Below are positions 7,462 through 16,828 of a stretch of DNA of 18,069 nucleotides, piece after piece. Under the pieces are notes generated by a model, which did not search any database, was not told the origin of the DNA, and was given only the letters and a program-made list of their open reading frames with translations. The stretch comes from Pseudomonadota bacterium (GTDB lineage Bacteria > Pseudomonadota > Alphaproteobacteria > Rhizobiales > Xanthobacteraceae). The stretch is from NCBI GenBank assembly GCA_023432845.1, contig JAEZEY010000319.1:1-18069 (forward strand). The letters run 5' to 3'. Position numbers and translations under genes: made by a program. Every line of letters starts with the position of its first letter. The first letter of the stretch is position 1.

Positions 7462-8496
7462 CTACTGGGTGGGCACGAGCTGCGGTGTGCGCGCCGACAG
7501 CCGCGCCGCGAGGGTCAGTGCGGCGACAAGACTCGACGGGTCGGCCTTGCCGGTGCCGGCGATGTCAAAAGCGGTGCCGTGATCGGGCGAAGTGCGCACG
7601 AATGGCAGACCGAGCGTAACATTGACGCCGTGATCGAAAGCGAGCGTCTTGATCGGGATCAGCGCCTGGTCGTGATACATGCACAGCGCGACGTCGTAGC
7701 CGGCGCGGGCGCGTGCGTGGAACAGCGTATCGGCGGGCAGCGGTCCGACCGCGTCGATGCCCTCGCTACGCAGCGCTGCGACGGCGGGGGCGACGATGTC
7801 GCGATCCTCTTCGCCGAGTGCGCCGTCTTCGCCGGCATGCGGGTTGAGACCGGCGATCGCCAGCCGCGGCCGCGCGATGCCGAAGCGGTCGGCAAGATCG
7901 CGCGCGACGATGCGGCCGGTCTCGACGATCAGGTCCTTGCTCAGGCGTCCGACCACCTCTCTAAGCGGCAGGTGGATGGTCACCGGCACCACTGCGAGCT
8001 CGGGCGACCACAAGAGCATCACCGGATGCGCGGGGCGGCCGGTCTCTTCCTCGGCGAGTCTGGCGAGGAATTCGGTATGGCCCGGCTCGGCGAAGCCGGA
8101 GCGATAGAGCACGTTTTTCGCGATCGGATTGGTGACCACGGCCGCGGCCCGGCCGGCCATGACGTCGGCGACGGCGCGGCGGATCGACGTGACCGCCGCC
8201 GGCGCGCTGGTGTCGTCGTGCGTACCGGGCCCGGCGCTGACCTTGATGTCGAGCGGTGCCACCGGCAGCGCCCGGTCGAATGTCGCGATGGCATCAGGCG
8301 CCATGATCGCCTTGACCGGCACGTCGAGGCCGAGGGCGCGCGCTCGCTCGCGGAAGAGATCGGGATCGCCAATGACATAGAACGGCGGGACATGAAGTTC
8401 GGCGCGGCGGCTCCAAACCTGGAGCGTCAGTTCGGGTCCGATCCCCGCCGGTTCGCCTAGGGTAAGCGCCAGAGGAAGGCCGGAGCCGGGGGTCAT
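7462..8496 (-). CDS. pdxA: 4-hydroxythreonine-4-phosphate dehydrogenase
   Basis: PdxA oxidises 4-phosphohydroxy-L-threonine with NAD, giving the aminoacetone phosphate that PdxJ uses to make pyridoxine 5'-phosphate in the DXP-dependent vitamin B6 pathway. The 344-aa protein (E. coli about 329) keeps the three metal-binding histidines: His175 in TIHLPL, His220 in GLNPHAGEDG and His275 in MYHDQALIPIK. The LTLGEPAGIGPE start motif and the LGLPFVRTSPDHGTAFDIAG block are present. The ATG overlaps the surA stop by 4 nt, which fixes the start. The frame stays open far upstream, but that part is antisense-like read-through over surA. The surA-pdxA-rsmA order is also found in E. coli. Confidence 0.97.
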   Translation of the reverse strand: MTPGSGLPLALTLGEPAGIGPELTLQVWSRRAELHVPPFYVIGDPDLFRERARALGLDVPVKAIMAPDAIATFDRALPVAPLDIKVSAGPGTHDDTSAPAAVTSIRRAVADVMAGRAAAVVTNPIAKNVLYRSGFAEPGHTEFLARLAEEETGRPAHPVMLLWSPELAVVPVTIHLPLREVVGRLSKDLIVETGRIVARDLADRFGIARPRLAIAGLNPHAGEDGALGEEDRDIVAPAVAALRSEGIDAVGPLPADTLFHARARAGYDVALCMYHDQALIPIKTLAFDHGVNVTLGLPFVRTSPDHGTAFDIAGTGKADPSSLVAALTLAARLSARTPQLVPTQ

Positions 8497-9449
8497 TTGT
8501 ACTCGATCATCGCCGATTTGCGGATGTCTTCGAGGAACTTCTTGGACTCCGCCTCGTAGCGCTCGTTGTAGAGCTTCTCGCGCATTTCCTTCTTGGCGGG
8601 GGAGTCGGCGAAGCTTTCGCGTTTGCCGCACAGCGCGAACATCTGCCAGCCTTGCGGCGTTGGCTCCGGCGCGCTCAAGCGGCCGATTTCGATGCGGGCC
8701 AGCATGTCGCGGAGCTGCTCGGGAAGATCGGAGGAATTGCGGGTGACCGGCTCGCGTACGGCGACGTCGCGCAGGCCGCGCGCCAGCCGGATGCCGGAAT
8801 CGCAGCTCGTGAAACGGCCGCGCAGGTTCTCGGCCTCGCGCCGCTTGGCGTCGGCGACGCCGGGGCTGGAGCCGGAAGGTATGATCACGGTGATCGGATA
8901 GAGCGTATAGACGTAGCCGGTGACGCTTTCCTGCTGGTTCGAGGTGCGCAGGGCGTTGGCGACGTCGGCGTCGCCGACCTGCAGGCTGGAGCCGAAGCGG
9001 CCGCGCACCAACTGGCTCCACACAATCTGGGCCTTCAGGCGCGCCTTGAGCGCGGCCGGCGAGATTCCGCTGCGTTGGAGCATCTGGTCGAACTGAGCCG
9101 GCGACAGACGCTGGCGCTGCGCCATGTTCTCATAGGCGGCGTTGACTTCCTTGTCGCCGACATCGAGGCCGTAATATTTCGCCTTGGCGATCTTGAGCCG
9201 GTCGTCGATCAGCTCGTTGATGACTTCCTGGCGCGACGGCGTCTTGCGCGTCGAGGTGGCGATCAGCTTGCTGCGCTGTGCGATGTCGAGTTCGGTAATC
9301 GGCGAGCCGTTGGCGACCACTACGACCTGGGCGCGTGCGGGGGCGGGCGCGAGCAGAACCGCGAACGCCGCGCCGGCCAGCACACAAGCGATCCAGGATC
9401 TGTTCCGTGGAGATTTCCGCAGCTTCACCGGCATCGTTCGATCCATCAT
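8493..9449 (-). CDS. surA: SurA-like periplasmic chaperone / peptidyl-prolyl isomerase
   Basis: SurA-type chaperones bind unfolded outer-membrane proteins, notably LptD, in the periplasm. From ATG 9449 the protein is 318 aa, shorter than E. coli SurA (428) and consistent with one rotamase-like domain instead of two. A signal peptide has a basic start (KLRKSPRNR) and a hydrophobic core ending in APARA, with cleavage expected after Ala40. A SurA N-terminal chaperone domain (about 45-160) and a degenerate rotamase-like domain (about 175-280) follow; the latter has Cys216 and Cys274, which could form a disulfide. The start is uncertain: GTG 9497, ATG 9449, ATG 9446 and ATG 9434 are all in frame, and 9449 or 9434 best fits the signal peptide. 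It sits between lptD and pdxA. Confidence 0.88.
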   Translation of the reverse strand: MMDRTMPVKLRKSPRNRSWIACVLAGAAFAVLLAPAPARAQVVVVANGSPITELDIAQRSKLIATSTRKTPSRQEVINELIDDRLKIAKAKYYGLDVGDKEVNAAYENMAQRQRLSPAQFDQMLQRSGISPAALKARLKAQIVWSQLVRGRFGSSLQVGDADVANALRTSNQQESVTGYVYTLYPITVIIPSGSSPGVADAKRREAENLRGRFTSCDSGIRLARGLRDVAVREPVTRNSSDLPEQLRDMLARIEIGRLSAPEPTPQGWQMFALCGKRESFADSPAKKEMREKLYNERYEAESKKFLEDIRKSAMIEYK

Positions 9450-9534
9450 ATCCAGTTCAACATCGTGTCCAGGCAACGTATTCGGGTAGTCGGGCACTGC
9501 GCGGTCCGCCTTGCGGCCGCTACAGCGGCGGGCG

Positions 9535-12018
9535 TCACTGATCGTTCAGACCCTGGCTGACGGACGTACCGCCCAGCGTGCGCAGGCTCAGCTGCAGCAT
9601 CACGGTGTGGTTGTTCGAGACGTTACCGCTGTAGGTGTAATTAGTAATGTAATTCACGGCCAAGATGAGGCAATCGTCGATATAACCGAGGCCGAGCCGT
9701 GTCTGCGCGAATTTACGGTCGTTGATATCGTAGAGGGCCTGGCCGAGCAGCACCCAGTTGGCGTCGAGCTTGTACTGGCCGGACCCCAGGATGCCCTGGC
9801 GGCGGTCGAGGAAGCCGATGAGCGGCTGGGCGGCGTAGTCGCCGTACATGACCGAGCCGCTCCAGCGGTCGAAGCTGGCGCTTGCCTCGAGCTCCATGCG
9901 CTGCATGGCAAAGCTGCTGTGGTCGAAGCGGAAGCGCGAGGTGAAGGTGAAAATGCTGGTCGGCTGGTAGGAAAGGCGGGCGACGTAGTCGGACTGGCGG
10001 GAGTCGAGGCCGCTTTCGAGGCCGGTATTTGTGCTGTCGGCGACGGCGAAGGAGTTCTGGCCGAACAGGCTGTAGGACTGGCCGAACAGGGCGTTGACGA
10101 AGCCGCCCTTGTTGAACTGGGCGGTGTACTGGATGCCGTAATTGACGCGACCGCCGCCTTCGACGCGGTCATAACCAGAAAACTTGTCGACCTTGAACAG
10201 GTTGGTGTCGGCGAAGATCAGGCTCTGGCCGTCCTCGTTGATCCACTTGCCGACTTGGGTTTCGTTCGGCCGAACGATGACCTGCGCGATCGGCTCGACG
10301 GTCTGCGTGCCCCAGGAACTGACATTGATGAAGGGGAAGCGGTATTCGAGGCCGACGGTCGGCATGGCGCGGACGAGGTCGCTGCGGCCGGTGTTGACGT
10401 AGTTGCCGACATTGGCGTCGTTCGTCACGTCCATGGAGCCGGCGTCGACGCGTACCGACGCGAATGGCGTGAATACCTGGCCCAGGCCGTCGGTGATGCT
10501 GCGCTTCCAGTGGGCCTCTGCGCTGAAACGGCTGAAGGTGCCGGGGGTGCCGCGCAACAGACAGTTCGACGAATTTTTCACTCGCGCGTCGGCGGTGTTG
10601 CACTCGCCGCTGAGCTGCGCGGTCCGGGTGACGGCGTCGAAATTGGCCTGGGTACGCGATAGGCTGGTGAAGTTGAACTTGAAGCCGAGTTCGCCGCCGA
10701 CCACCGGGCGATCGACCGTGTAGTCGTAGTCGATGACCGGATGGACGACCGGGATTTGCGCCTGCACGTCCGATTCCGAGAAGCCGAGATAGTACATGCT
10801 GCGGGCGTCGAAATAGCTGCGGCTGCCGCGGCCCGTCAGGTAGAGCTGGGACTTGCCTTCGGAGAGGCCGGTCTGCAGCGGATCGGTGACGCGGTACTGC
10901 GACAGGCGCGGGTTGTAGTCCTGTAGGAACGTGCGGTCGGACACCAGCAGCGCGTCCCAGCCCCACGCCCATTTGTCATTGATGGCGAAGCGGCCGCTCG
11001 ATTCGACGCTGCCGCGGTTGTCGCGGTAGCCCGGCGTCGGATTGCCGTTGCGGTAGAAGTAACTCGGATCGGCCTGATGAATGCCGGCGGCGCGGATCGA
11101 ATAGGCGCCGTTGATGAGCCGCTGGCGGAATTCGCCCTGCAGCAGTACGCCCTGTTTGGTCGTGATCATCGGCGCGATGGTCGCGTCGTAGTCGGGGGCC
11201 AGCGCCCAGTAATAGGGGATCTCGACCGCAGTGCCATACTTCGAGTTTGTCGACACCGTCGGCATCAGGAAGCCGGTCTTGCGCTTCACCGTCGGATCGG
11301 GCGCCGAGAAGTAGGGCAGATACATCAGCGGCTGGCCGAAGAACTCCAGCCTGGCGTCCTCGAAGTAGATCATCTTCTCGCCCTGATCGTGGAGGATCCG
11401 GGCGGCCTTCACCTGCCAGAGCGGAGGCTTCTGCGGATTGTCCTTGCAGGGCTCGCAGGCAGTGTAGACGCCATTGTGAAACACGGTGTAGTTGCCGCCG
11501 GTCCGCTCGGCCTGGGCGGCGGCCATACGGGTGCGATCCGGCGTCTCGACGTGGAGCGAGTCGACGAAGCCGTCACGGTAGTCGTCGGCGAGATCCATCA
11601 CCTGGCCGTGTGTGACCTTGCCGTCCTCTTCGGTGAGGCGGACATTGCCCTCGGCGCGCAGGCGCTTGGTCTTCTGGTCGTATGTGACCTTGTCGGCTTC
11701 AATCGTGGCGCCGCCATAGTAAAGCTGCACGTTGCCGACGGCTGCGACGCGATTGTTGGCGTAGTCGTAATTGATCTCGTTCGCCTGAACGAGCATCTGC
11801 TTCTGGCCGGACTTGTCGCGCTCGATGGCGGCCGGGGATTTGGCGCGCGGCGGGGGCGGCGGCGGAAAATCGAGCGTCTGCGCGCTGGCAGGCGCCGGCA
11901 TGCCGGCGCCAAGCGCGCCGAGACCGCAGACGATCAGGAAAAGAGCTGTCCAAACGCGACATACGCCGCGGGAGCGGCGGTCTGACACTGACGGACGAGT
12001 GCTGGGGCGCACCGCCAT
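9535..12018 (-). CDS. lptD: LPS-assembly protein LptD (outer-membrane translocon)
   Basis: LptD is the outer-membrane barrel that, with LptE, inserts lipopolysaccharide into the outer leaflet. The 827-aa protein (E. coli 784) has a signal peptide (cleavage after about Ala46), a Pro-rich linker with six prolines at 52-57, an OstA/LptA-like jellyroll (about 74-180) and a large beta-barrel domain to the C-terminus. Cysteines at 188 and 191 lie in TACEPCKDNPQKPPLW, with others at 473, 486 and 783 (IDDC). There is no cysteine near the mature N-terminus, unlike Cys31 of E. coli. The ATG at 12018 shares one base with the lptG stop (TGATG), so the start is well fixed. It lies downstream of lptFG and upstream of its presumed chaperone gene surA. 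Confidence 0.95.
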   Translation of the reverse strand: MAVRPSTRPSVSDRRSRGVCRVWTALFLIVCGLGALGAGMPAPASAQTLDFPPPPPPRAKSPAAIERDKSGQKQMLVQANEINYDYANNRVAAVGNVQLYYGGATIEADKVTYDQKTKRLRAEGNVRLTEEDGKVTHGQVMDLADDYRDGFVDSLHVETPDRTRMAAAQAERTGGNYTVFHNGVYTACEPCKDNPQKPPLWQVKAARILHDQGEKMIYFEDARLEFFGQPLMYLPYFSAPDPTVKRKTGFLMPTVSTNSKYGTAVEIPYYWALAPDYDATIAPMITTKQGVLLQGEFRQRLINGAYSIRAAGIHQADPSYFYRNGNPTPGYRDNRGSVESSGRFAINDKWAWGWDALLVSDRTFLQDYNPRLSQYRVTDPLQTGLSEGKSQLYLTGRGSRSYFDARSMYYLGFSESDVQAQIPVVHPVIDYDYTVDRPVVGGELGFKFNFTSLSRTQANFDAVTRTAQLSGECNTADARVKNSSNCLLRGTPGTFSRFSAEAHWKRSITDGLGQVFTPFASVRVDAGSMDVTNDANVGNYVNTGRSDLVRAMPTVGLEYRFPFINVSSWGTQTVEPIAQVIVRPNETQVGKWINEDGQSLIFADTNLFKVDKFSGYDRVEGGGRVNYGIQYTAQFNKGGFVNALFGQSYSLFGQNSFAVADSTNTGLESGLDSRQSDYVARLSYQPTSIFTFTSRFRFDHSSFAMQRMELEASASFDRWSGSVMYGDYAAQPLIGFLDRRQGILGSGQYKLDANWVLLGQALYDINDRKFAQTRLGLGYIDDCLILAVNYITNYTYSGNVSNNHTVMLQLSLRTLGGTSVSQGLNDQ

Positions 12019-13106
12019 CAACCGTCCTCCTGATACAACAAAGCCATGAACCCCGTCAGGCCGCCCACGAGCACAGGCAGCCAGGCCGCTGCCACAGGGT
12101 GCATGAGGTCGGCCTTGCTCAGGTCCTCGGTTACCTTCTGCAGGATATAAAGCAGAAAGCCCGCGGTGACGCCACCCAAAACCATCTTTTGCACGCCGCC
12201 GAACCGGAAGAACCGTAAACTTACAGCCGCGGCAAGGAATACCATGGCGGCCAGAAAGAAAGGCCGGGCGAGAAGCTTCTGGAACTGCAATCTATAGCCT
12301 GCAGCGCCAAGTCCAGCGTGCTCGGCAATGCGGATATACAGCGGCAATTCCCAAAAAGGCACGGTCTCGGGGGTTGCAAAACTTTCGCGAACCTGCTCAG
12401 GCGTGAGACTCGTCTTGAGCCGGAACTCGGCCAGCTCGAGCGGCAGCTTCTGCACTTCGTAAACACGCGCGCTGAATAAGTGCCATACCCCGGGCTCGAG
12501 CACGGCGGAGCGCGCCTCGATACGCTGCCGGAAACCACCTTCATTGTCGAAACTGTAGACAGTCACGCCGAACAGCGACACGCCCTGGTCGCGGCTCGAA
12601 GCGGCATTGATGATGGCCGTGCCGTCATCGGTCTTCTGGCTCAGCCAGAACGGTCCGCCGCTTTGGGCGGCATTCTGGCCGAACAATTCGGCCTCGAAGC
12701 GTTTGGAGCGCTCCTGCAGAATGGCAGAGATTGGATTATAGACGGCGGTCGCGAAGACGCCGAGTAGGAAGGCCACAATCAGCGCCGGCGCCACGAATTG
12801 CCAGGCCGACATGCCGGCCGAGCGCGCCACCACCAGCTCCAGCCGGCGCGACAGGTTAAGATAGCAGGACATGGCGCCGATGAGGACGCAGAACGGTAGA
12901 ATGCGCTCGGTCACTTGCGGCACGCGATACAGCGAGGTCTTGGCAACCATCATGCCGGAGACGTTCGGGATGTCGGAGGCCCGGCGCATCAGTTCGATAT
13001 AGTCGAGCAGCGCCACGAGCAGGAAAATGCCCGCGAACACCAGAAGTACGGTGTTGAGGAAGCGAACGGCAAAATAGCGCGCCAATGTGCCGCCGACGAC
13101 GCTCAT
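12018..13106 (-). CDS. lptG: LPS export permease LptG
   Basis: LptG pairs with LptF to form the membrane part of the LptB2FG ABC transporter, which lifts lipopolysaccharide from the inner membrane onto the LptC-LptA bridge. The 362-aa length matches the family. Three N-terminal membrane segments (about 13-36, 65-85 and 100-123) are followed by a periplasmic jellyroll region (about 125-265) and three C-terminal segments ending in LPVLVGGLTGFMALLY. The LDYIELMRR motif after the first helix is typical. It overlaps lptF by 4 nt (ATGA at 13103-13106) and lptD by 1 nt, so all three are probably translated together. The ATPase LptB is not encoded here. Confidence 0.96.
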   Translation of the reverse strand: MSVVGGTLARYFAVRFLNTVLLVFAGIFLLVALLDYIELMRRASDIPNVSGMMVAKTSLYRVPQVTERILPFCVLIGAMSCYLNLSRRLELVVARSAGMSAWQFVAPALIVAFLLGVFATAVYNPISAILQERSKRFEAELFGQNAAQSGGPFWLSQKTDDGTAIINAASSRDQGVSLFGVTVYSFDNEGGFRQRIEARSAVLEPGVWHLFSARVYEVQKLPLELAEFRLKTSLTPEQVRESFATPETVPFWELPLYIRIAEHAGLGAAGYRLQFQKLLARPFFLAAMVFLAAAVSLRFFRFGGVQKMVLGGVTAGFLLYILQKVTEDLSKADLMHPVAAAWLPVLVGGLTGFMALLYQEDG

Positions 13107-14272
13107 GACGCGGCCACACGTTGGGTCAGGCGCAGGACACGCGCCATCGCGGTTTCGATCCAGCCGGTGAGGAACGCCGGCGGCTCGATGATTACGCCGC
13201 GGTGAATGACGAAAAGCCCGCCGCCGATGGCAATGGCGAGTGCGATGTATTGCAGGACCAGCATGATGGGCATGTTGGCGCCGAGCACGGTCGAGGCAAA
13301 GCCGATGAGCCGCAGCAAGGCCACGCCGCCAACGGCACCGAGCATCGACATGTTGCGGCTTTGCCGCGTGGTGCGAGGGGCGCCGAGATAAGCAAAGGCA
13401 ATGATGACGAAGGCGATGGGATAGAGCGGCGCCACCAGCCTGTCATGCAGTTCGGCGCGGAACTGGCCGGGCTGCTCGATGTAATATTGGTCTTTCGGGT
13501 CTGGAAACAGCAGCTGCCACAGATAGCGCTCGCGGATCGAATACTTGACCGCCTGCGTCCCTCCCGCAAATTGCGACAAGTCGAAGGCGTAGCGGTCGAA
13601 CACCACCATTGCCGGGTCCGGCTTGCGCGTCTCCTGACGCTGCACGATGCCATCCTGCAGGACGAGAAAGGTGCCGGCGTCGTTGTCGACCAGTTCGCCA
13701 CGCTCCGCGACCACCGTGATGCGCTCGTTCGGATTGCGGCGATCGTCAAGGAAGATGCCGACGAGCTGCCCGTTGGGGCGGCGCTCGCGGATATGGATTG
13801 TGACGTTGGCTTCGATCTGGGTGAAGCGGCCGGGCTGTACGATGGTCGAGACCACATTGGCGCGCACCTCAGTCAGCCAGTCGCGCAGCATGCGCAGGCC
13901 TTGCGGCGCGAAATAAGCGCTGATCGTCAGCACCAGAACGGAGACGATGAGCGTTGCCGACATGAAGGCGCGGAACAGGCGCCACGGCGACATGCCGGCC
14001 GCGTTCATGACGATGATTTCGGAATCGGTCGACAGCTTGTTGAGGACATGGACGACGGCGATGAGAAGCGCGATCGGCGCGATCACCAGCACGAGCAGGG
14101 GGATGATCAAGCCGGTAATGCCGACGAAGACCAGGATGGTCTGGCCCTGGCTGGTCATGATGTCGATGTCGCGCAGCGCCTGGGTAACCCAGATCACCGC
14201 CGTGAGGCTGACGAGCACGAGCGCGAAGGCACCAAAGGTGGTGCGGAAGATATAGCGGCTGATGGAGCCCAT
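13103..14272 (-). CDS. lptF: LPS export permease LptF
   Basis: LptF is the partner of LptG in the inner-membrane lipopolysaccharide exporter. From ATG 14272 it has 389 residues, close to the family's usual 365-390. Membrane segments lie at about 13-31, 47-77 and 100-122, with a periplasmic domain (about 123-290) and three C-terminal segments. The MNAAGMSPWRLFRA stretch (89-102) matches the conserved cytoplasmic loop of the family. The start MGSISRYIFRTTFGAF is the expected N-terminus. The frame is open upstream to 14596, but the extra residues are Arg-rich and unlike the family. It is the first gene of the operon, and its promoter must lie in the divergent region toward pepA. Confidence 0.95.
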   Translation of the reverse strand: MGSISRYIFRTTFGAFALVLVSLTAVIWVTQALRDIDIMTSQGQTILVFVGITGLIIPLLVLVIAPIALLIAVVHVLNKLSTDSEIIVMNAAGMSPWRLFRAFMSATLIVSVLVLTISAYFAPQGLRMLRDWLTEVRANVVSTIVQPGRFTQIEANVTIHIRERRPNGQLVGIFLDDRRNPNERITVVAERGELVDNDAGTFLVLQDGIVQRQETRKPDPAMVVFDRYAFDLSQFAGGTQAVKYSIRERYLWQLLFPDPKDQYYIEQPGQFRAELHDRLVAPLYPIAFVIIAFAYLGAPRTTRQSRNMSMLGAVGGVALLRLIGFASTVLGANMPIMLVLQYIALAIAIGGGLFVIHRGVIIEPPAFLTGWIETAMARVLRLTQRVAAS

Positions 14273-14640
14273 GCGCGCGTCTTGATCCCCGGTCCCCGAA
14301 AACGCCCCCGCGCCGAGTCCCCATCCGGCAACGTGACGCAGCAATCTTAACCTGACCCTTTTGGTTAATCTTGTTCGCCGCACAAAATGGCTCCGCCAAG
14401 GCAAAGCCCTTGAACATGCCCAACAATTGGTTAATGGCGGGCCGGTTTTCGTAGCTGGAACCAAGCGCTTTGGCGCCGATTCTGGCAAGTCGGCCGGGCC
14501 TGTCACCAAGAGCTGGGACCGGCTCCGGCCGCGGCTGGTGAAAAGGCCGGATTTGGTCTCCTTCGGGCCTTTCCAGAGCCCCCTGCGGCAGCGCATATGG
14601 GGAGGGTTGCCCTTTTTCCATTCCAGACCAAGGACCTGCC
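14273..14640. other. Divergent lptF/pepA intergenic region
   Basis: This 368-nt gap must hold the promoters of the lpt operon (-) and pepA (+). It contains an AT-rich core at about 14341-14440 with TTAACC-type motifs (separate entry). A weak pepA promoter candidate is TTGAAC (14410-14415) with TAATGG (14432-14437), 16 nt apart. Two GANTC sites, the alphaproteobacterial CcrM methylation sequence, lie at 14315-14319 and 14478-14482. The pepA ribosome site AAGGA is at 14630-14634. No gene was recognised in it. Confidence 0.55.
14347..14435. promoter_or_regulatory. TTAACC-type motifs: candidate CtrA-like binding sites
   Basis: TTAACC (14347-14352) and GGTTAA (14363-14368) form an inverted repeat with a 10-nt spacer. 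The 9-mer TTGGTTAAT at 14361-14369 recurs at 14427-14435; on the minus strand both copies read ATTAACCAA. TTAACC is the half-site of CtrA, the alphaproteobacterial cell-cycle regulator. The full consensus TTAA-N7-TTAA is not present, since the two TTAA here are separated by 14 nt. The motifs are seen; the identity of the regulator is a guess. Confidence 0.35.
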
Positions 14641-16170
<1,530 letters not shown>

Positions 16171-16171
16171 G

Positions 16172-16205
16172 CGGCGCGCTCGTCTCGCAACGAGAGAACG
16201 CGCCG
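16172..16205. terminator. Strong hairpin between convergent pepA and the secreted-protein gene
   Basis: CGGCGCG (16172-16178) pairs with CGCGCCG (16199-16205) and TCTCG (16183-16187) with CGAGA (16191-16195). A TC/GA pair of bases lies between, with one mismatch, one bulged G (16182) and a CAA loop. This makes about 14 base pairs beginning one base after the pepA stop. No T-tract follows on either strand. Its place between converging genes fits a bidirectional terminator or an mRNA 3'-end stabiliser. Confidence 0.65.
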
Positions 16206-16224
16206 TGGCAGTCAGCAGCGATTC

Positions 16225-16677
16225 TCACGGCAGAGTAGCGTTCACCCAGTCGATCAGTTGCTGGACAGTGTAATTCGCCATGGTTTGCGGCGTCGCAAAT
16301 TGCACGGCGCCGTTCACATGGTTGTATTTCGGGAATGCGCCGGGATAGTCGGCTGCCTGGCCGGGGCAGCGGTCGACGATCAGAAGAAAGCGCCCGCCCG
16401 AATTGGGAAAGCCCTTGATCAGCGAGATCGTGGTCTCGAGGAGCGTATCCCAGTTGTCCGGCGGCGGCCGCAGGCAGTTCAACGGCACGGCGTTGCCGTT
16501 ATCCATGCCGTAACCGGCGCCGTTGGTGTCGCCGGCATTGGCGCCGCTCCTCAAGCCGAGGAAGTTCATACACACGTTGGTCCATTGCTGCTGGGTGAGC
16601 GCCGAGGCCTGCGGCGTCGTCAGGGCAATGTTGGCAAGCACCGTCAGCGCGATGCAGAGGTTTCGGAAGGTTCGCAT
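16225..16677 (-). CDS. Small secreted protein of unrecognised family (intact tandem copy)
   Basis: No known family was recognised. The 150-aa product has a clear signal peptide (cleavage expected after ASA, residue 26), leaving about 124 residues, so it is probably periplasmic or secreted. Mature features are LTQQQWTNVC with Cys36, LGLRS, NGAGYGMDNG, Cys68 followed by RPPPDNWDT, Cys104, and a C-terminal YTVQQLIDWVNATLP. The three cysteines, PPP-x-NWDT and LI-x-WVN are shared with the neighbouring copy (16829-17276), at about half identity. The arrangement of Cys-x-x-PPP and a following helix faintly recalls Rap1a/Tai-type immunity proteins, but this is too weak to assign. The ribosome site AGGA lies 8 nt before the ATG. 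No clear promoter was found, so it may depend on the upstream copy's promoter. Confidence 0.8.
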   Translation of the reverse strand: MRTFRNLCIALTVLANIALTTPQASALTQQQWTNVCMNFLGLRSGANAGDTNGAGYGMDNGNAVPLNCLRPPPDNWDTLLETTISLIKGFPNSGGRFLLIVDRCPGQAADYPGAFPKYNHVNGAVQFATPQTMANYTVQQLIDWVNATLP

Positions 16678-16828
16678 GGGACATTTCCTTTCTGGTCCAC
16701 AAAGCCCTCCCTGAGGCGGCGGATTTCTTCACGGCCCGCCACGCGCCGTGTCGTTAGTTGAAATGCTCTCCTAACAGCTATGGGATCGATTGCCGGATCG
16801 AATTGCGACGGCAAACCGTCGCGGTGAG

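Noticed and set aside
7426..8460. 344-codon plus-strand frame opposite pdxA
   Set aside because: Arg/Gly/His-rich with no motif; pdxA on the minus strand has all three metal ligands.
9511..10662. 383-codon plus-strand frame opposite the lptD barrel (and a 302-codon one at 8652-9560 opposite surA)
   Set aside because: Both are antisense to well-supported genes and show no domain or signal.
13121..14350. 409-codon plus-strand frame opposite lptF
   Set aside because: Antisense and rich in Asp/His/Arg; the minus strand encodes clear LptF membrane segments.
14273..14596. N-terminal extension of lptF by 108 codons
   Set aside because: The extra part is Arg-rich and unlike the family, and the conserved N-terminus begins at ATG 14272.
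16644..16828. C-terminal part of a 210-aa version of the upstream secreted protein
   Set aside because: It is out-of-frame read-through past the frameshift, unlike the paralogue, and overlaps the next gene's start.
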